A program made the position numbers and the translations under genes. A DNA stretch of 64,000 nt from Nocardia sp. MH4 (GTDB taxonomy: Bacteria > Actinomycetota > Actinomycetes > Mycobacteriales > Mycobacteriaceae), in assembly GCF_019266065.1 (NCBI RefSeq), contig NZ_LPNR01000108.1, forward strand, positions 62,001 to 126,000. The letters run 5' to 3'. The notes below the pieces were generated by a model that saw only the letters and a program-made list of their open reading frames with translations, had not been told where the DNA came from and searched no databases. Shown piece after piece: positions 26,877 through 35,417 of this stretch (position 1 is its first letter; the number at the start of each line of letters is the position of its first letter).

Positions 26877-27809
26877 TCAGAGCTTGCGCAGCCGCAACCG
26901 GTTGATGGTGTGGTCGGCGTCCTTGCGCAGCACCAGGGTCGCGCGCGGGCGGGTCGGCAGGATGTTCTCCACCAGGTTGGGCCGGTTGGTGGAGTTCCAG
27001 ATGTCGCGCGCGGCCGCGGTGGCCTGCTCGTCGCTGAACCCGGCGTAGTGGTGGAAGTGCGCGTCGGGGTCGGCGAAGCCGGTCTCGCGCAGCGCGAGAA
27101 AGCGCTGCACGTACCAGTTCTCGATGTCCTCGATCCTGGCGTCGACGTAGATGGAGAAGTCGAACAGGTCCGACACCATCAGCCGCGGACCGGTCTGCAG
27201 CACGTTGAGGCCCTCCACGATGAGGATGTCGGGCTGGCGCACACAGTGCTTCTCGTCGGGCACGATGTCGTAGGACTTGTGCGAATAGACCGGCGCGCAC
27301 ACCTCTTCGGCGCCGGACTTCACCTCGGTGACGAACCGCAGCAGCTTGCGCCGGTCGTAGCTCTCGGGGAAACCCTTGCGGTGCATGATGCCGCGGCGGG
27401 TGAGTTCGGCGGTGGGGTAGAGGAAACCGTCGGTGGTCACCAGGTCGACCCGGGGATGGTGGTCCCAGCGGGCCAGCAGCGCCTGCAGCACACGCGCGGT
27501 GGTCGACTTGCCGACCGCGACACTGCCCGCGACGCCGATCACGAACGGCACCTGCTTGTCGGGATGCTTCTCCCCGAGGAAGGTCGCGGTGGCGGCGAAC
27601 AGCCGCTGGCGGGCCGCGACCTGCAGGTGGATGAGACGGGCGAGCGGCAGGTAGACCTCGGCCACTTCCTCGAGATCGATCTGCTCGCCGAGACCACGTA
27701 GGCCGGTCAGTTCCTCCTCGGTCAGGACCAGGGGAGTCGACTTGCGCAGGGTGCGCCACTGCTTCCGGTCGAACTCCACATACGGGCTCGGCTCGCTCAT
27801 CCGTGCCAC
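26877..27809 (-). CDS. coaA: Pantothenate kinase, type I
   Basis: Phosphorylates pantothenate in the first committed step of coenzyme A synthesis. The 310-residue protein contains the P-loop GSVAVGKS (residues 95-102), the DLVTTDGFLYP motif and the ending TINRLRLRKL that is nearly invariant in mycobacterial CoaA. GTG 27809 gives MARMSEPSPYVEFDRKQW, parallel to the mycobacterial MSRLSEPSPYVEFD; ATG 27800 is the alternative. Regulation by CoA feedback is known for the family. It converges with the second lipoprotein gene. Confidence 0.95.
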   Translation of the reverse strand: MARMSEPSPYVEFDRKQWRTLRKSTPLVLTEEELTGLRGLGEQIDLEEVAEVYLPLARLIHLQVAARQRLFAATATFLGEKHPDKQVPFVIGVAGSVAVGKSTTARVLQALLARWDHHPRVDLVTTDGFLYPTAELTRRGIMHRKGFPESYDRRKLLRFVTEVKSGAEEVCAPVYSHKSYDIVPDEKHCVRQPDILIVEGLNVLQTGPRLMVSDLFDFSIYVDARIEDIENWYVQRFLALRETGFADPDAHFHHYAGFSDEQATAAARDIWNSTNRPNLVENILPTRPRATLVLRKDADHTINRLRLRKL

Positions 27810-28009
27810 CTACCCGACGCTCCGTCCGGGCGCACACGCACAGCTGGGCTGCCCGTCCAGTGAGATCCGGGATAACTCTGACCGCATGCCGCGATTGTGC
27901 TCCGTCCCGGCCGTCGGCGCGCAACAGGGGGTTTGGCTACCCGTCGGTAACGAGCGACAACACCGAGGTAGGACCCGCTTTTCCGAATTACCCCGTAAGG
28001 TCGGACGGC

Positions 28010-29212
28010 ATGGGGTCACATCCACTCGTCACTGAATACCTGCGGCTCGGACTGGCTTTCGACCGGCTCGAAGAAGGCTTCGTCGACGCCTACACCGGCG
28101 ACCCGCAGCTGCGTCGCGACATCGAGAACGCGCCGGTCCCCGACCCGGCGGAGCTGGTGAAGCGGGCCGTCGACCTGCGCGCCGGCCTGGCCGATGCGGG
28201 GCTGTCGGCACGGCGCACCGAATTCCTCGACGCCCACCTGGTCGCGATGGAGTGCTCGGCGCGCAAGTTCGCCGGGGAGGAGATCGGGTTCGTCGACGAG
28301 GTCCGCGCCTACTTCGATGTCGACATCGCGCCCGGCGACCCCGACGACTACCGCGAGGCACACCGCCGGATGGACGAGGTGCTCGGCGGGGAGGGCCCGC
28401 TGGCCGAGCGCGCCGCCGCCTACCGGCGCGGCGACGAGATCCCGCCGGACAAGCTCGCGGTCTGCGTCGAGGCGTTCTCCAGCGCGCTGCGCGAGCGGGT
28501 CCGCGAGCGCTACCCGCTGCCCGACCACGAGACCGTCACCTACGAGGTGGTCGGTGACAAGCCGTGGTCCGGATTCAACTACTACCTGGGCAACTTCCAC
28601 TCCAAGGTCGCGATCAACTCCGACCTCAAGCAGCACATGGCGCACCTGCCCGCGCTCATCGCGCACGAGGCCTACCCGGGCCATCACACCGAACACTGCC
28701 GCAAGGAAGCCGGGCTGGTCGCCGCGGGCGAGGACGAACAGACGCTGTTCCTGGTCAACACCCCGCAGTGCCTGATGGCCGAGGGCCTGGCCGACCTGGC
28801 GCTGCAGTCGATCATCGGGCCGGGCTGGGGACTGTGGGCCCAGGAGATCTACGCCGACCTGGGGCTGCGCTTCGACGGTGAACGGGCCGAGCGCTTCTCG
28901 ACCGCGTCGGCGAAACTGCTGAGCGTGCGCCAGGACGCGGCGCTGCTGCTGCACGATCAGCGGCGCGGCGAGGACGAGGTCGCGGCCTTCCTGCAGCGGT
29001 GGAGCCTGGCCACGCCGGAGCGGGCGCGCCAATCGCTGCGGTTCCTGTCCTCGCCGCTGTGGCGGGCCTACATCAGCACCTACGTGGAGGGCTACCGCCT
29101 GCTCGGCGGCTGGCTCGACGGCGCGGTCGACGCGCAGGATCGGGTCGAGCGGTTCGGCCGTCTGCTCGACGAGCCGCTCACCCCGGGCGCGATCCGGCGG
29201 ATGCCGGTGTGA
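28010..29212 (+). CDS. DUF885 family metallopeptidase-like protein
   Basis: A 400-residue protein with the family's zinc-type motif HEAYPGHHTEH (His-219, Glu-220, His-225/226) and a preceding GFNYYLGNFHSKVAIN stretch. DUF885 proteins are related to M32-type carboxypeptidases, but members of this cytoplasmic group lack a proven substrate. No signal peptide is seen. ATG 28010 is chosen because the conserved region starts there (MGSHPLVTEYLRLGL); the longer open frame back to 27803 overlaps the coaA start region and is not protein-like. Confidence 0.8.
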   Translation: MGSHPLVTEYLRLGLAFDRLEEGFVDAYTGDPQLRRDIENAPVPDPAELVKRAVDLRAGLADAGLSARRTEFLDAHLVAMECSARKFAGEEIGFVDEVRAYFDVDIAPGDPDDYREAHRRMDEVLGGEGPLAERAAAYRRGDEIPPDKLAVCVEAFSSALRERVRERYPLPDHETVTYEVVGDKPWSGFNYYLGNFHSKVAINSDLKQHMAHLPALIAHEAYPGHHTEHCRKEAGLVAAGEDEQTLFLVNTPQCLMAEGLADLALQSIIGPGWGLWAQEIYADLGLRFDGERAERFSTASAKLLSVRQDAALLLHDQRRGEDEVAAFLQRWSLATPERARQSLRFLSSPLWRAYISTYVEGYRLLGGWLDGAVDAQDRVERFGRLLDEPLTPGAIRRMPV

Positions 29213-29213
29213 A

Positions 29214-29495
29214 CTACAGGATGACGGCGCAGCCGCCCGGGTTGAACAGCGAGCAGATCAGGTAACTCACCTGGAGCAGCAGCGCTTCGATCGGGTTGGA
29301 CGGTGCGATGGCCGGTGTCACGGGGAGGAGGTCCACGACTGTGTCATCGGTCACCGGCGGGGCGGCTGTTACGGCCGCCGGTGCTGCTCGATGGGGGTCG
29401 TCGGCGCGGCCGCAGGGCTGTGAGCTGCGTCTCCCGGGTGGCGGCTCCGTCGGTGTTGCGCTATCCCCGTGCTCGGGCGTCCGCGCGCGGCCCAT
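29214..29495 (-). CDS. Possible small Ala/Pro-rich protein
   Basis: A 93-codon frame between the DUF885 stop and the divergent glyA start, ending APSNPIEALLLQVSYLICSL and then FNPGGCAVIL. The Pro/Ala-rich middle and Cys-containing hydrophobic end look like a small exported protein of the Nocardia type, but there is no convincing signal peptide or ribosome-binding site. I recognise no family. It could be non-coding. Confidence 0.3.
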   Translation of the reverse strand: MGRARTPEHGDSATPTEPPPGRRSSQPCGRADDPHRAAPAAVTAAPPVTDDTVVDLLPVTPAIAPSNPIEALLLQVSYLICSLFNPGGCAVIL

Positions 29496-29507
29496 AGACT
29501 GAGGGTC

Positions 29508-30803
29508 GTGACGCAGACGACCGCTTCGGTGAATACCCAGTCTCTCGGTGAGCTCGATCCCGAGTTGGCCGCCGCGATGGCGGGCGAGCTCGCCCGCGAA
29601 CGCGACACCCTCGAGATGATCGCCTCGGAGAACTTCGTGCCGCGTGCGGTCCTGCAGGCGCAGGGTTCCGTGCTCACCAACAAGTACGCCGAGGGCTACC
29701 CGGGCCGCCGCTACTACGGCGGCTGCGAGGCCGTCGACGTGGTGGAGACCCTGGCGCGCGACCGCGCCAAGGAGCTCTTCGGCGCCGAGTTCGCCAACGT
29801 GCAGCCCCACTCCGGCGCGCAGGCCAACGCCGCGGTGCTGATGGCGCTGATGAACCCGGGCGAGACCCTGCTGGGCCTGGACCTGGCCCACGGCGGTCAC
29901 CTCACCCACGGCATGCGCCTGAACTTCTCGGGCAAGCTCTACGACGTCCACTCCTACGGTGTGTCGAAGGAAGACCACCGCATCGACATGGACGAGGTGC
30001 GCGACATCGCCAAGGCGTCCAAGCCGAAGGTGATCGTGGCCGGCTGGTCGGCCTACCCGCGCCACCAGGACTTCGCCAAGTTCCGGGAGATCGCCGACGA
30101 GGTCGGCGCCTACCTGTGGGTCGACATGGCGCACTTCGCCGGTCTGGTCGCCGCCGGTCTGCACCCCTCGCCGGTCCCGTACGCCGACGTGGTGTCCTCC
30201 ACCGTGCACAAGACCCTCGGCGGCCCCCGCTCCGGCCTGATCCTGGCCAAGCAGGAATTCGCCAAGAAGCTGAACTCGGCGGTCTTCCCGGGTCAGCAGG
30301 GCGGCCCGCTGATGCACGTGATCGCCGCCAAGGCCGCCGCCTTCAAGATCGCCGCGACCGAGGAGTTCAAGGACCGCCAGGTGCGCACCCTGTCCGGTTC
30401 CCGGATCCTCGCCGAGCGTCTGACCGGCGCCGACGTCAAGGACAAGGGCGTGTCCGTCCTCACCGGCGGCACCGACGTGCACCTGGTCCTGGTCGACCTG
30501 CGCAACTCCGAGCTCGACGGCCAGCAGGCCGAGGATCTCCTGCACGAGGTCGGCATCACGGTCAACCGCAACGCGGTCCCGTTCGACCCGCGCCCGCCGA
30601 TGGTCACCTCCGGCCTGCGTATCGGCACCGCCGCCCTGGCCACCCGTGGCTTCGGCGACGCCGAGTTCACCGAGGTCGCCGACATCATCGCCGCCGCTCT
30701 CGCCGGCACCTCCGACACGGACTCGCTGCGCGCCCGCGTCGCCAAGCTGGCCCAGAGCGTCCCGCTCTACCAGGGCCTGGAGGACTGGCGCCTGCTCGGC
30801 TGA
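29508..30803 (+). CDS. glyA: Serine hydroxymethyltransferase
   Basis: PLP enzyme that interconverts serine and glycine and supplies 5,10-methylene-tetrahydrofolate. The 431-residue protein has the family start ERDTLEMIASENFVP, the cofactor motif STVHKTLGGPRSG (Lys-235) and the N-terminal YAEGYPGRRYYGG. GTG 29508 follows GAGGG at short distance. The last 104 bp of this gene region are repeated at 34415-34518 with one mismatch, so glyA marks the left edge of a duplicated segment; the gene itself is intact. Confidence 0.96.
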   Translation: MTQTTASVNTQSLGELDPELAAAMAGELARERDTLEMIASENFVPRAVLQAQGSVLTNKYAEGYPGRRYYGGCEAVDVVETLARDRAKELFGAEFANVQPHSGAQANAAVLMALMNPGETLLGLDLAHGGHLTHGMRLNFSGKLYDVHSYGVSKEDHRIDMDEVRDIAKASKPKVIVAGWSAYPRHQDFAKFREIADEVGAYLWVDMAHFAGLVAAGLHPSPVPYADVVSSTVHKTLGGPRSGLILAKQEFAKKLNSAVFPGQQGGPLMHVIAAKAAAFKIAATEEFKDRQVRTLSGSRILAERLTGADVKDKGVSVLTGGTDVHLVLVDLRNSELDGQQAEDLLHEVGITVNRNAVPFDPRPPMVTSGLRIGTAALATRGFGDAEFTEVADIIAAALAGTSDTDSLRARVAKLAQSVPLYQGLEDWRLLG

Positions 30804-30821
30804 GCCGATTCCTGACCGAGG

Positions 30822-30860
30822 GCCCTCGCCTGCTGAGTCATTCAGCCGGCGAGGGCTTTT
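30822..30860. terminator. glyA terminator (shared with RDD gene A)
   Basis: 9-bp inverted repeat GCCCTCGCC / GGCGAGGGC with a 17-nt loop followed by TTTT, 19 bp after the glyA stop and directly before the converging RDD gene. It has the form of a factor-independent terminator for glyA. Confidence 0.7.
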
Positions 30861-30867
30861 CGCCGTT

Positions 30868-31950
30868 TCAGGCGGCCTGCCTGATCACCCGGCGGGCGTC
30901 GGTGCGGCGCACCGCCGGGAGCAGGTAGCGCTCGGGGCGCTCCGGGACGGAGCTGTCTCCCAGGATCAGCAGCGGCATGATCACCCCGATCAGCCAGGCC
31001 GCGAGCAGTCGGCGCGCACGGGGAGCGCGGCCCGTGTCGCGGTCGATGATGACCAGCCCGAACACGGCTTTGCCGAGCGTCGTCCTCGTCACGGCTTGGA
31101 AGACGACCCGGTCGACGAACGACGCGAGCAGGAAGCATCCGATCATCGTCCACCACTTGATCTGGGGACTGTTCCACTCCTGGTGTGTCACGGCATGACG
31201 CGTCGCCTCGTCGGTGAAGAACACGACACCGACACCGATCGCCAGATGCAGGGCGACGTCGAGCGGGTAGGCCAGCGTTCGACGAAGCTTGCGCGGTGAG
31301 GGGAACGCGGGATCGTCCAATCCACCGTGCTTGCCGAGAGGTTCGGGGGTTGTCGCCGGAGAAGCGCTGCGCGGCTGCGGAATCGGAGCCGATGACTCGT
31401 TCTTGACGAACAGCGAGGTGCCGAAGCGCGGCGGCGTGTAGAAGAGCGAACGGTAGGCCAGCTGTGTGCGGGCGCCGCCCGGTTTCGCGATGAGGCCTGC
31501 CTTGTTCGGCACCCCGGCGAACCACACCAGTTCGTCGTCGCCGCTGAACGTGCGCGATGTCCACTTGCGCAGCACCACGGTGCCGGCGATGGTTCCCCGG
31601 TCGTCTAGCAGATGGACCCATTCCTGGATGCCGGTTCGCAGCGTCTCGATGCGCCACACCTGCCAGCGATGCCGCGCCGACAACCATCGCCGAAACGCGG
31701 TTCGGGTCATGACGATTCCCGTCACGGTGAGTGGCAAGACCGCGAAGAAGCACAGCAGCGCCATCCGGTCGGCGTCCTGCGCCGTCCGTCCTGTCTCCGT
31801 CTGCGACACCTCGACGAAGTGGACGAACGCCACCGCGCACGCCACGCCGAGCCCGAGCACGACCAGCGCGCGCACAGTCGTCCAGAGAAGCGTCCCCAAG
31901 GTGCGCGGTGTGCTCCAGGCCCGCGCCGTCCGGACGCCGGTTCCGTTCAC
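30868..31950 (-). CDS. RDD-family membrane protein, module A
   Basis: A 360-residue protein with two N-terminal hydrophobic helices, a central beta-rich region (residues about 90-215, with LAYRSLFYTPPRFGTSLFVKN) and a C-terminal RDD-like membrane domain of three helices (PLDVALHLAIGVGVVFF, FLLASFVDRVVF, LLAAWLIGVIMPLLIL). GTG 31950 overlaps the preceding gene's stop (GTGA). It is the last gene of a four-gene module with WXG100-type proteins. A decayed paralogue lies at 49070-49989. A role as membrane partner of a type VII-linked system is inferred from context. Confidence 0.8.
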   Translation of the reverse strand: MNGTGVRTARAWSTPRTLGTLLWTTVRALVVLGLGVACAVAFVHFVEVSQTETGRTAQDADRMALLCFFAVLPLTVTGIVMTRTAFRRWLSARHRWQVWRIETLRTGIQEWVHLLDDRGTIAGTVVLRKWTSRTFSGDDELVWFAGVPNKAGLIAKPGGARTQLAYRSLFYTPPRFGTSLFVKNESSAPIPQPRSASPATTPEPLGKHGGLDDPAFPSPRKLRRTLAYPLDVALHLAIGVGVVFFTDEATRHAVTHQEWNSPQIKWWTMIGCFLLASFVDRVVFQAVTRTTLGKAVFGLVIIDRDTGRAPRARRLLAAWLIGVIMPLLILGDSSVPERPERYLLPAVRRTDARRVIRQAA

Positions 31951-32594
31951 AGCGCGAGCGTGAATTGTGGATGGACAACGGTGTCGAAGGTGATCGAGCC
32001 GGCCAGCAGCACCATCATCGCCCCGAAATCGGACCCGTACGCCACATCGGCGGTCGACAGCACGGCGACGGCGATCCGGGCGCCGTCGTCGGCGACGACG
32101 ATCGCCTCGATCTGATGGACGGCGCGGCCGGGAGACTCCGCCCGCGATGAATCGTCGACGACGGCATAGGTTGTCGTCGATTCGATGAACAGGACTGTGC
32201 GCCCGCCGAGTTCGACCGGCTCGATGTGTGCGTCGCGGCCGTCGGTCGCCTTCTCCGCGGCCAGCTCGGCGATGGTCACCCGGGGGTTCTGGGCGCGACC
32301 GCGATCCAGCAGCGAGATGGTCAGCCACGAGGTCACCGGTGTGCCGTCCGCGGCGGCGTGCTGACCGATCGCGCAGTAACAGGCGTTGTTGGCGCGCAGG
32401 ACGGTCAGCAGGTCGGCGATGGCCGTCGCCACTTCGGGAAAGACGTCGGCGACCTCGGTCGGCAGGAACTCGACGATGCTCTCGGCCGACTCGACCGCTT
32501 CATGAATCGTGTCCAGCGGTAATTCGTAGTAGCCGCGCGGCAGGACGACCGACAGCGAGGTGGTCGACCCGCCAGGCGTGGTGTGGGCTGTCAA
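31947..32594 (-). CDS. Hypothetical protein of the WXG module, module A
   Basis: A 215-residue cytoplasmic-looking protein with mixed alpha/beta composition (VVLPRGYYELPLDTIHEAVE at the start; AYGSDFGAMMVLLAGSITFDT near the end). It resembles immunity- or chaperone-like proteins found in actinobacterial WXG100 clusters but I cannot name a family. The only start in place is a TTG at 32594 that overlaps the toxin-like gene's stop (TTGA), so translation depends on coupling. It overlaps the RDD gene by 4 bp. A decayed copy is at 49986-50448. Confidence 0.72.
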   Translation of the reverse strand: MTAHTTPGGSTTSLSVVLPRGYYELPLDTIHEAVESAESIVEFLPTEVADVFPEVATAIADLLTVLRANNACYCAIGQHAAADGTPVTSWLTISLLDRGRAQNPRVTIAELAAEKATDGRDAHIEPVELGGRTVLFIESTTTYAVVDDSSRAESPGRAVHQIEAIVVADDGARIAVAVLSTADVAYGSDFGAMMVLLAGSITFDTVVHPQFTLAL

Positions 32595-33832
32595 TCTCCA
32601 ACTCCCTGGGACAGATCGATCGACTTGTACGAGGCGCCGGTCATCCGCTGCAGCACCGCCAGCGCGGTCGCCGGACTCTCCTGCATGAAGTGCTTGCCTT
32701 CGGCTCCGGTGAGCTGCAGCAGCGAATGCACACCGGTCGTCGCGCCGGAGGAGGTGAGCTTGTCCGACACGCCGAAGACGTTCTTGTCGGTGAAGACACG
32801 GGCGACGAGACCCGGATCATTCGCCGCTTCCCCCCAGGTCTGCGCCATCATCCCGAATCTGCCGAGATCATCGGCGCCGCCCCCCATGAGGCCCACCTTG
32901 CCCGCCTTGAACACCCCCGAGGCGCCGGGCACCACGCTCAGCAGGTCACCGCCGACGGTCGCGGCGGCGCCGAGCCTCTCGGTCCAGCTGCCGTTGACCA
33001 GGTCGTCGCGCAGTTCGTCGTTGGTGGCGGTCAGGGCCAGCGCCCCCGCGCCCGCGGCCAACGAGATGCCCAATGCGATCGCGCTGATCGGCGGCGGGGT
33101 GACCAGCGCCAGGATGCCGCCGATCGCGGAGGTGGTGGACAGCACCTCGTGAATCGCGTCGCGGTTCTCATCGATCCAATCGGTGAGACTGTCCCACCAG
33201 CTCTTGTCCGGTTCGCTGGGTGCGAAGTTCGCGGCGGACTCCAGTTCGCTCGCCGTGGTGGTGGCCTTGGCGTTGTGCGCGATCTCCAGATCTTTCGCGC
33301 GGGCGATGATCGCGTCGATCGCGGCCTGACAGTTGTCGACCGCGGTCGACGCCGAGGTCACCTGGGCGTTGGCGGCGTTGAGCCGGGACTGGGCGTCGGC
33401 CAGCTCGGACGCGTCGGAGAAGGTCTTGTTGGCCAGGCCGAGGTCGGGATTGGCCTTGGCCTGCTGGAGCGCGGTGACCGCTTGGGCGTGGTTGGCCCTG
33501 GCGGTGGCGGCTTCGGTCTCCAGACCTTTCGCGGTGTCCTGGAAGGCCACGAGATCGGTGTGCCAGGCCGCGATCGCGGTGTTGGCCTGCTGCAGCGAGG
33601 ATTGGGCGAGTCCGAGGTCCTGGGCGAGCGTGGCGTCGAAGCCGGCGCGGAAGGCATCGCCCGCCTCGCCTTTCCACACCTCGTCGTTGCTGTTGCGAAT
33701 GCTGGTGAGCAGCGTGTTGGTCTCGGTGACGGCGTCGGCAGCGGTCTTGACCTTCGTGCCGAGGGCGGCGACTTCGGTGGCGTCCCCCGGGGTGGGGTTG
33801 AAACCGAGATTCGGGTAGGGGTTGTCGGTCAA
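32591..33832 (-). CDS. Large WXG100-like secreted effector candidate, module A
   Basis: A 413-residue protein with a long helical N-terminal half (residues about 15-200; RNSNDEVWKGEAGDAFRAGF holds a W-x-G-type turn) and a Gly/Ala-rich hydrophobic region around residues 230-270 (ALVTPPPISAIALGISLAAG), then a C-terminal domain of unknown fold. This fits LXG/WXG-type polymorphic effectors of type VII secretion, but no toxin active site is recognised. The start is a TTG overlapping the WXG100 gene's stop (TTGA). A partly deleted paralogue lies at 50445-51236. Confidence 0.7.
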   Translation of the reverse strand: MTDNPYPNLGFNPTPGDATEVAALGTKVKTAADAVTETNTLLTSIRNSNDEVWKGEAGDAFRAGFDATLAQDLGLAQSSLQQANTAIAAWHTDLVAFQDTAKGLETEAATARANHAQAVTALQQAKANPDLGLANKTFSDASELADAQSRLNAANAQVTSASTAVDNCQAAIDAIIARAKDLEIAHNAKATTTASELESAANFAPSEPDKSWWDSLTDWIDENRDAIHEVLSTTSAIGGILALVTPPPISAIALGISLAAGAGALALTATNDELRDDLVNGSWTERLGAAATVGGDLLSVVPGASGVFKAGKVGLMGGGADDLGRFGMMAQTWGEAANDPGLVARVFTDKNVFGVSDKLTSSGATTGVHSLLQLTGAEGKHFMQESPATALAVLQRMTGASYKSIDLSQGVGD

Positions 33833-34164
33833 TTCGGGGTCCCCGGAGTGACCGCCTGTGGATCGGTCTGCGCGCCCGCCTGGGCGAGTGCCTGCGCGAC
33901 CGCGGTATCGAGCTGCTGGTAGGCGGTGTGGCACTGCGCGATTCCGTCGGCGGTGACGGTCGCGGACTCGCAGATCCGTTCGATGCCGTACTTCCACTTG
34001 CTCTGGAAGTTGTCGGCGGCGTCGTTCAGCTTGGCGGTTCCGATGTCGGAATTCCCGTCCTTGGACAGCGCGTTCATGGCGTCGGTGAGCACCTGCTCCG
34101 TGCCGCGCAGCAACTGGACGGTCTTGCCCAGGACATCGATGTCCACCTGGAGAATCCCGGTCAT
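33829..34164 (-). CDS. WXG100-family-like small protein, module A
   Basis: A 111-residue helical protein beginning MTGILQVDIDVLGKTVQ with a FQSKWKYGIE turn in place of the classic WxG, typical of ESAT-6-like partners of larger effectors. It is the first gene of the module and is followed at a TTGA overlap by the large effector. ATG 34164 follows GGGAGGGTAG-like sequence. In module B the equivalent gene is cleanly missing. No T7SS core genes are in the window, so any secretion would need an apparatus encoded elsewhere. Confidence 0.78.
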   Translation of the reverse strand: MTGILQVDIDVLGKTVQLLRGTEQVLTDAMNALSKDGNSDIGTAKLNDAADNFQSKWKYGIERICESATVTADGIAQCHTAYQQLDTAVAQALAQAGAQTDPQAVTPGTPN

Positions 34165-34293
34165 CTACCCTCCCCGTTTCCTCGTTCTGTTGATTGGACG
34201 CACGAAGCGACGATTCGGTTCCATCGCGTTGCGGCGACGGACCGACGGGTCACGTGATCCAGGGAGTCAACATAGCGGGAACCCGCGGTACCG

Positions 34294-34420
34294 GGATTCG
34301 CTCGGTCGCGGTGGCCAGCGCGCCGAGCGCCGTGTAGGCCTCCAGCATCGGCTCGTCCGGGGCGCCGATGCCGGGTAGCTGGTAGAAGTGGTCCATCACG
34401 AACGCGGCGTCGAAGCCGGC
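34294..34420. repeat. 127-bp duplicate of LLM oxidoreductase gene segment
   Basis: Identical base for base to 52107-52233 in the intact LLM gene and in the same orientation. It starts abruptly after unrelated sequence and ends at GCCGGC, where the glyA duplicate begins. The fragment encodes no functional protein. It is one half of a recombination junction. Confidence 0.97.
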
Positions 34421-34518
34421 ACCTCCGACACCGACTCGCTGCGCGCCCGCGTCGCCAAGCTGGCCCAGAGCGTCCCGCTCTACCAGGGCCTGGAGGACTG
34501 GCGCCTGCTCGGCTGAGC
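34415..34518. repeat. 104-bp duplicate of the glyA 3' end
   Basis: Matches 30702-30805 at 103 of 104 positions (mismatch at 34432), including the glyA stop codon at 34514-34516. The first six bases, GCCGGC, are shared with the LLM duplicate, a microhomology at the join. It has no start codon and is a gene fragment. Confidence 0.97.
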
Positions 34519-34538
34519 ACCCACCCGCATCGAAGCCT

Positions 34539-34577
34539 CCTCGGTGAGCGAGCCACTCGCCCACCGAGGGCGCTTTT
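34539..34577 (+). terminator. Terminator after the glyA fragment
   Basis: Stem CCTCGGTG / CACCGAGG with an inner GCGAG / CTCGC stem, then GCGCTTTT. It stands in the same place relative to the glyA stop as the terminator after the intact gene but has a different sequence, which shows that the downstream flanks of the two copies have diverged. Confidence 0.65.
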
Positions 34578-34587
34578 CGCGTGCTGG

Positions 34588-34680
34588 TCAGGCCGCGTGC
34601 TGACCGGATCACGATGGAGACCGTCGGCTGGACGCGCCGGAGCTCGGCACGAACGTCCTGGCTCTCAGGGACATGAGCAC
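34588..34680 (-). pseudogene. Possible C-terminal remnant of RDD gene B
   Basis: A TGA at 34588-34590 stands 72 bp after the glyA-fragment stop, where module A's RDD gene ends 65 bp after glyA. Reading upstream on the minus strand gives ...VLMSLRARTFVPSS ... SGQHAA, a weak echo of module A's VIMPLLILGDSSVP ... VIRQAA, with one in-frame stop. If real, RDD gene B was split by the island between here and 49070. The similarity is low. Confidence 0.3.
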
Positions 34681-34879
34681 CGGCCGGAGCGACCTCGTCG
34701 ATCAGCTACTGCCGGGTCTTTCGTCCTGAGCGGCCCGGCGACTGTCCCCGTATGACCGATGAATATGTTCGCGGCTGCGAACGTATTGATAGTTTTCGCT
34801 CGGCGCTGTAGACGCCACCGAATTGTCGCCGAAATCCGGTCACACGGCCTGGATGGCTATTCATGGAAAGGGTGGTCGC

Positions 34880-35209
34880 ATGGTGATTACGCGAATGTTG
34901 AGGAATTCTGTTGCGATTCTGATCGGTGTGGGAATCCTGCTGTCGGGTGCGGGACCAGCGCTTGCTGCAGCCGACGTCGGCGCATTCGGATCGTCGGAAC
35001 TCGTGGATGCGGGAACGGGTTCGGCCCGCTCCGGCATATCACTTGGTGCGCAGATCGTGAGCTCGGGCAGTGCGGCGGCATCAGACGCTTCGAAGCTGTT
35101 GTCACAGCTTGTCGAGAGCGGAGGCTCCGTGGTGTCCGGCGGCAGTTCTGTCGCAGGTTCGATGCTCGAATTACTGGCTTCTTGGGCCGATCTGATCGGC
35201 CACCGGTGA
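34880..35209 (+). CDS. Small secreted Gly/Ser-rich protein 1
   Basis: A 109-residue precursor with an N-terminal signal peptide (MVITRMLRNSVAILIGVGIL, probable cleavage after PALAAA) and a short mature chain rich in Gly, Ser and Ala (SGGSVVSGGSSVAGSMLELL). No cysteines and no sorting signal. A GGAAAGG ribosome-binding site precedes ATG 34880. It is the first gene of the island and resembles the next-but-one secreted gene in design. Function unknown; the glycine-spaced hydrophobic pattern echoes the giant protein at the island's other end. Confidence 0.72.
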   Translation: MVITRMLRNSVAILIGVGILLSGAGPALAAADVGAFGSSELVDAGTGSARSGISLGAQIVSSGSAAASDASKLLSQLVESGGSVVSGGSSVAGSMLELLASWADLIGHR

Positions 35210-35241
35210 TCGGGTCCGAAGAAATGACAATTGTCCCTACT

Positions 35242-35281
35242 TGCCCGGCGAGTGTCCCGTCCGGGCAGGCGGTCCTTTTTT
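35242..35281 (+). terminator. Terminator after secreted protein 1
   Basis: Inverted repeat TGCCCGG / CCGGGCA with a 12-nt loop, followed by GGCGGTCC and six T residues, 33 bp after the stop codon. A moderate factor-independent terminator. Confidence 0.5.
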
Positions 35282-35417
35282 CGGCGCTGAATTGTAGTTA
35301 GCGTTCGGCATGTTCATCCGGATATCACACCGGATGTTCGCAAGGCGGCATCGGGGGCTGCTCAGGCGGCCAGGAAACGTGTGTCGTGAAATCCGGTACA
35401 TCGCAGAGGAGTGGACC

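Noticed and set aside
32228..33922. 564-codon plus-strand frame across module A
   Set aside because: Low-complexity antisense frame; the minus-strand genes have overlapping stop-start coupling and decayed paralogues.
34514..34518. glyA 3' end considered as an attachment site for a mobile element
   Set aside because: The duplicate is joined to an LLM gene fragment rather than to an integrase, and no second copy flanks the far side of the island.
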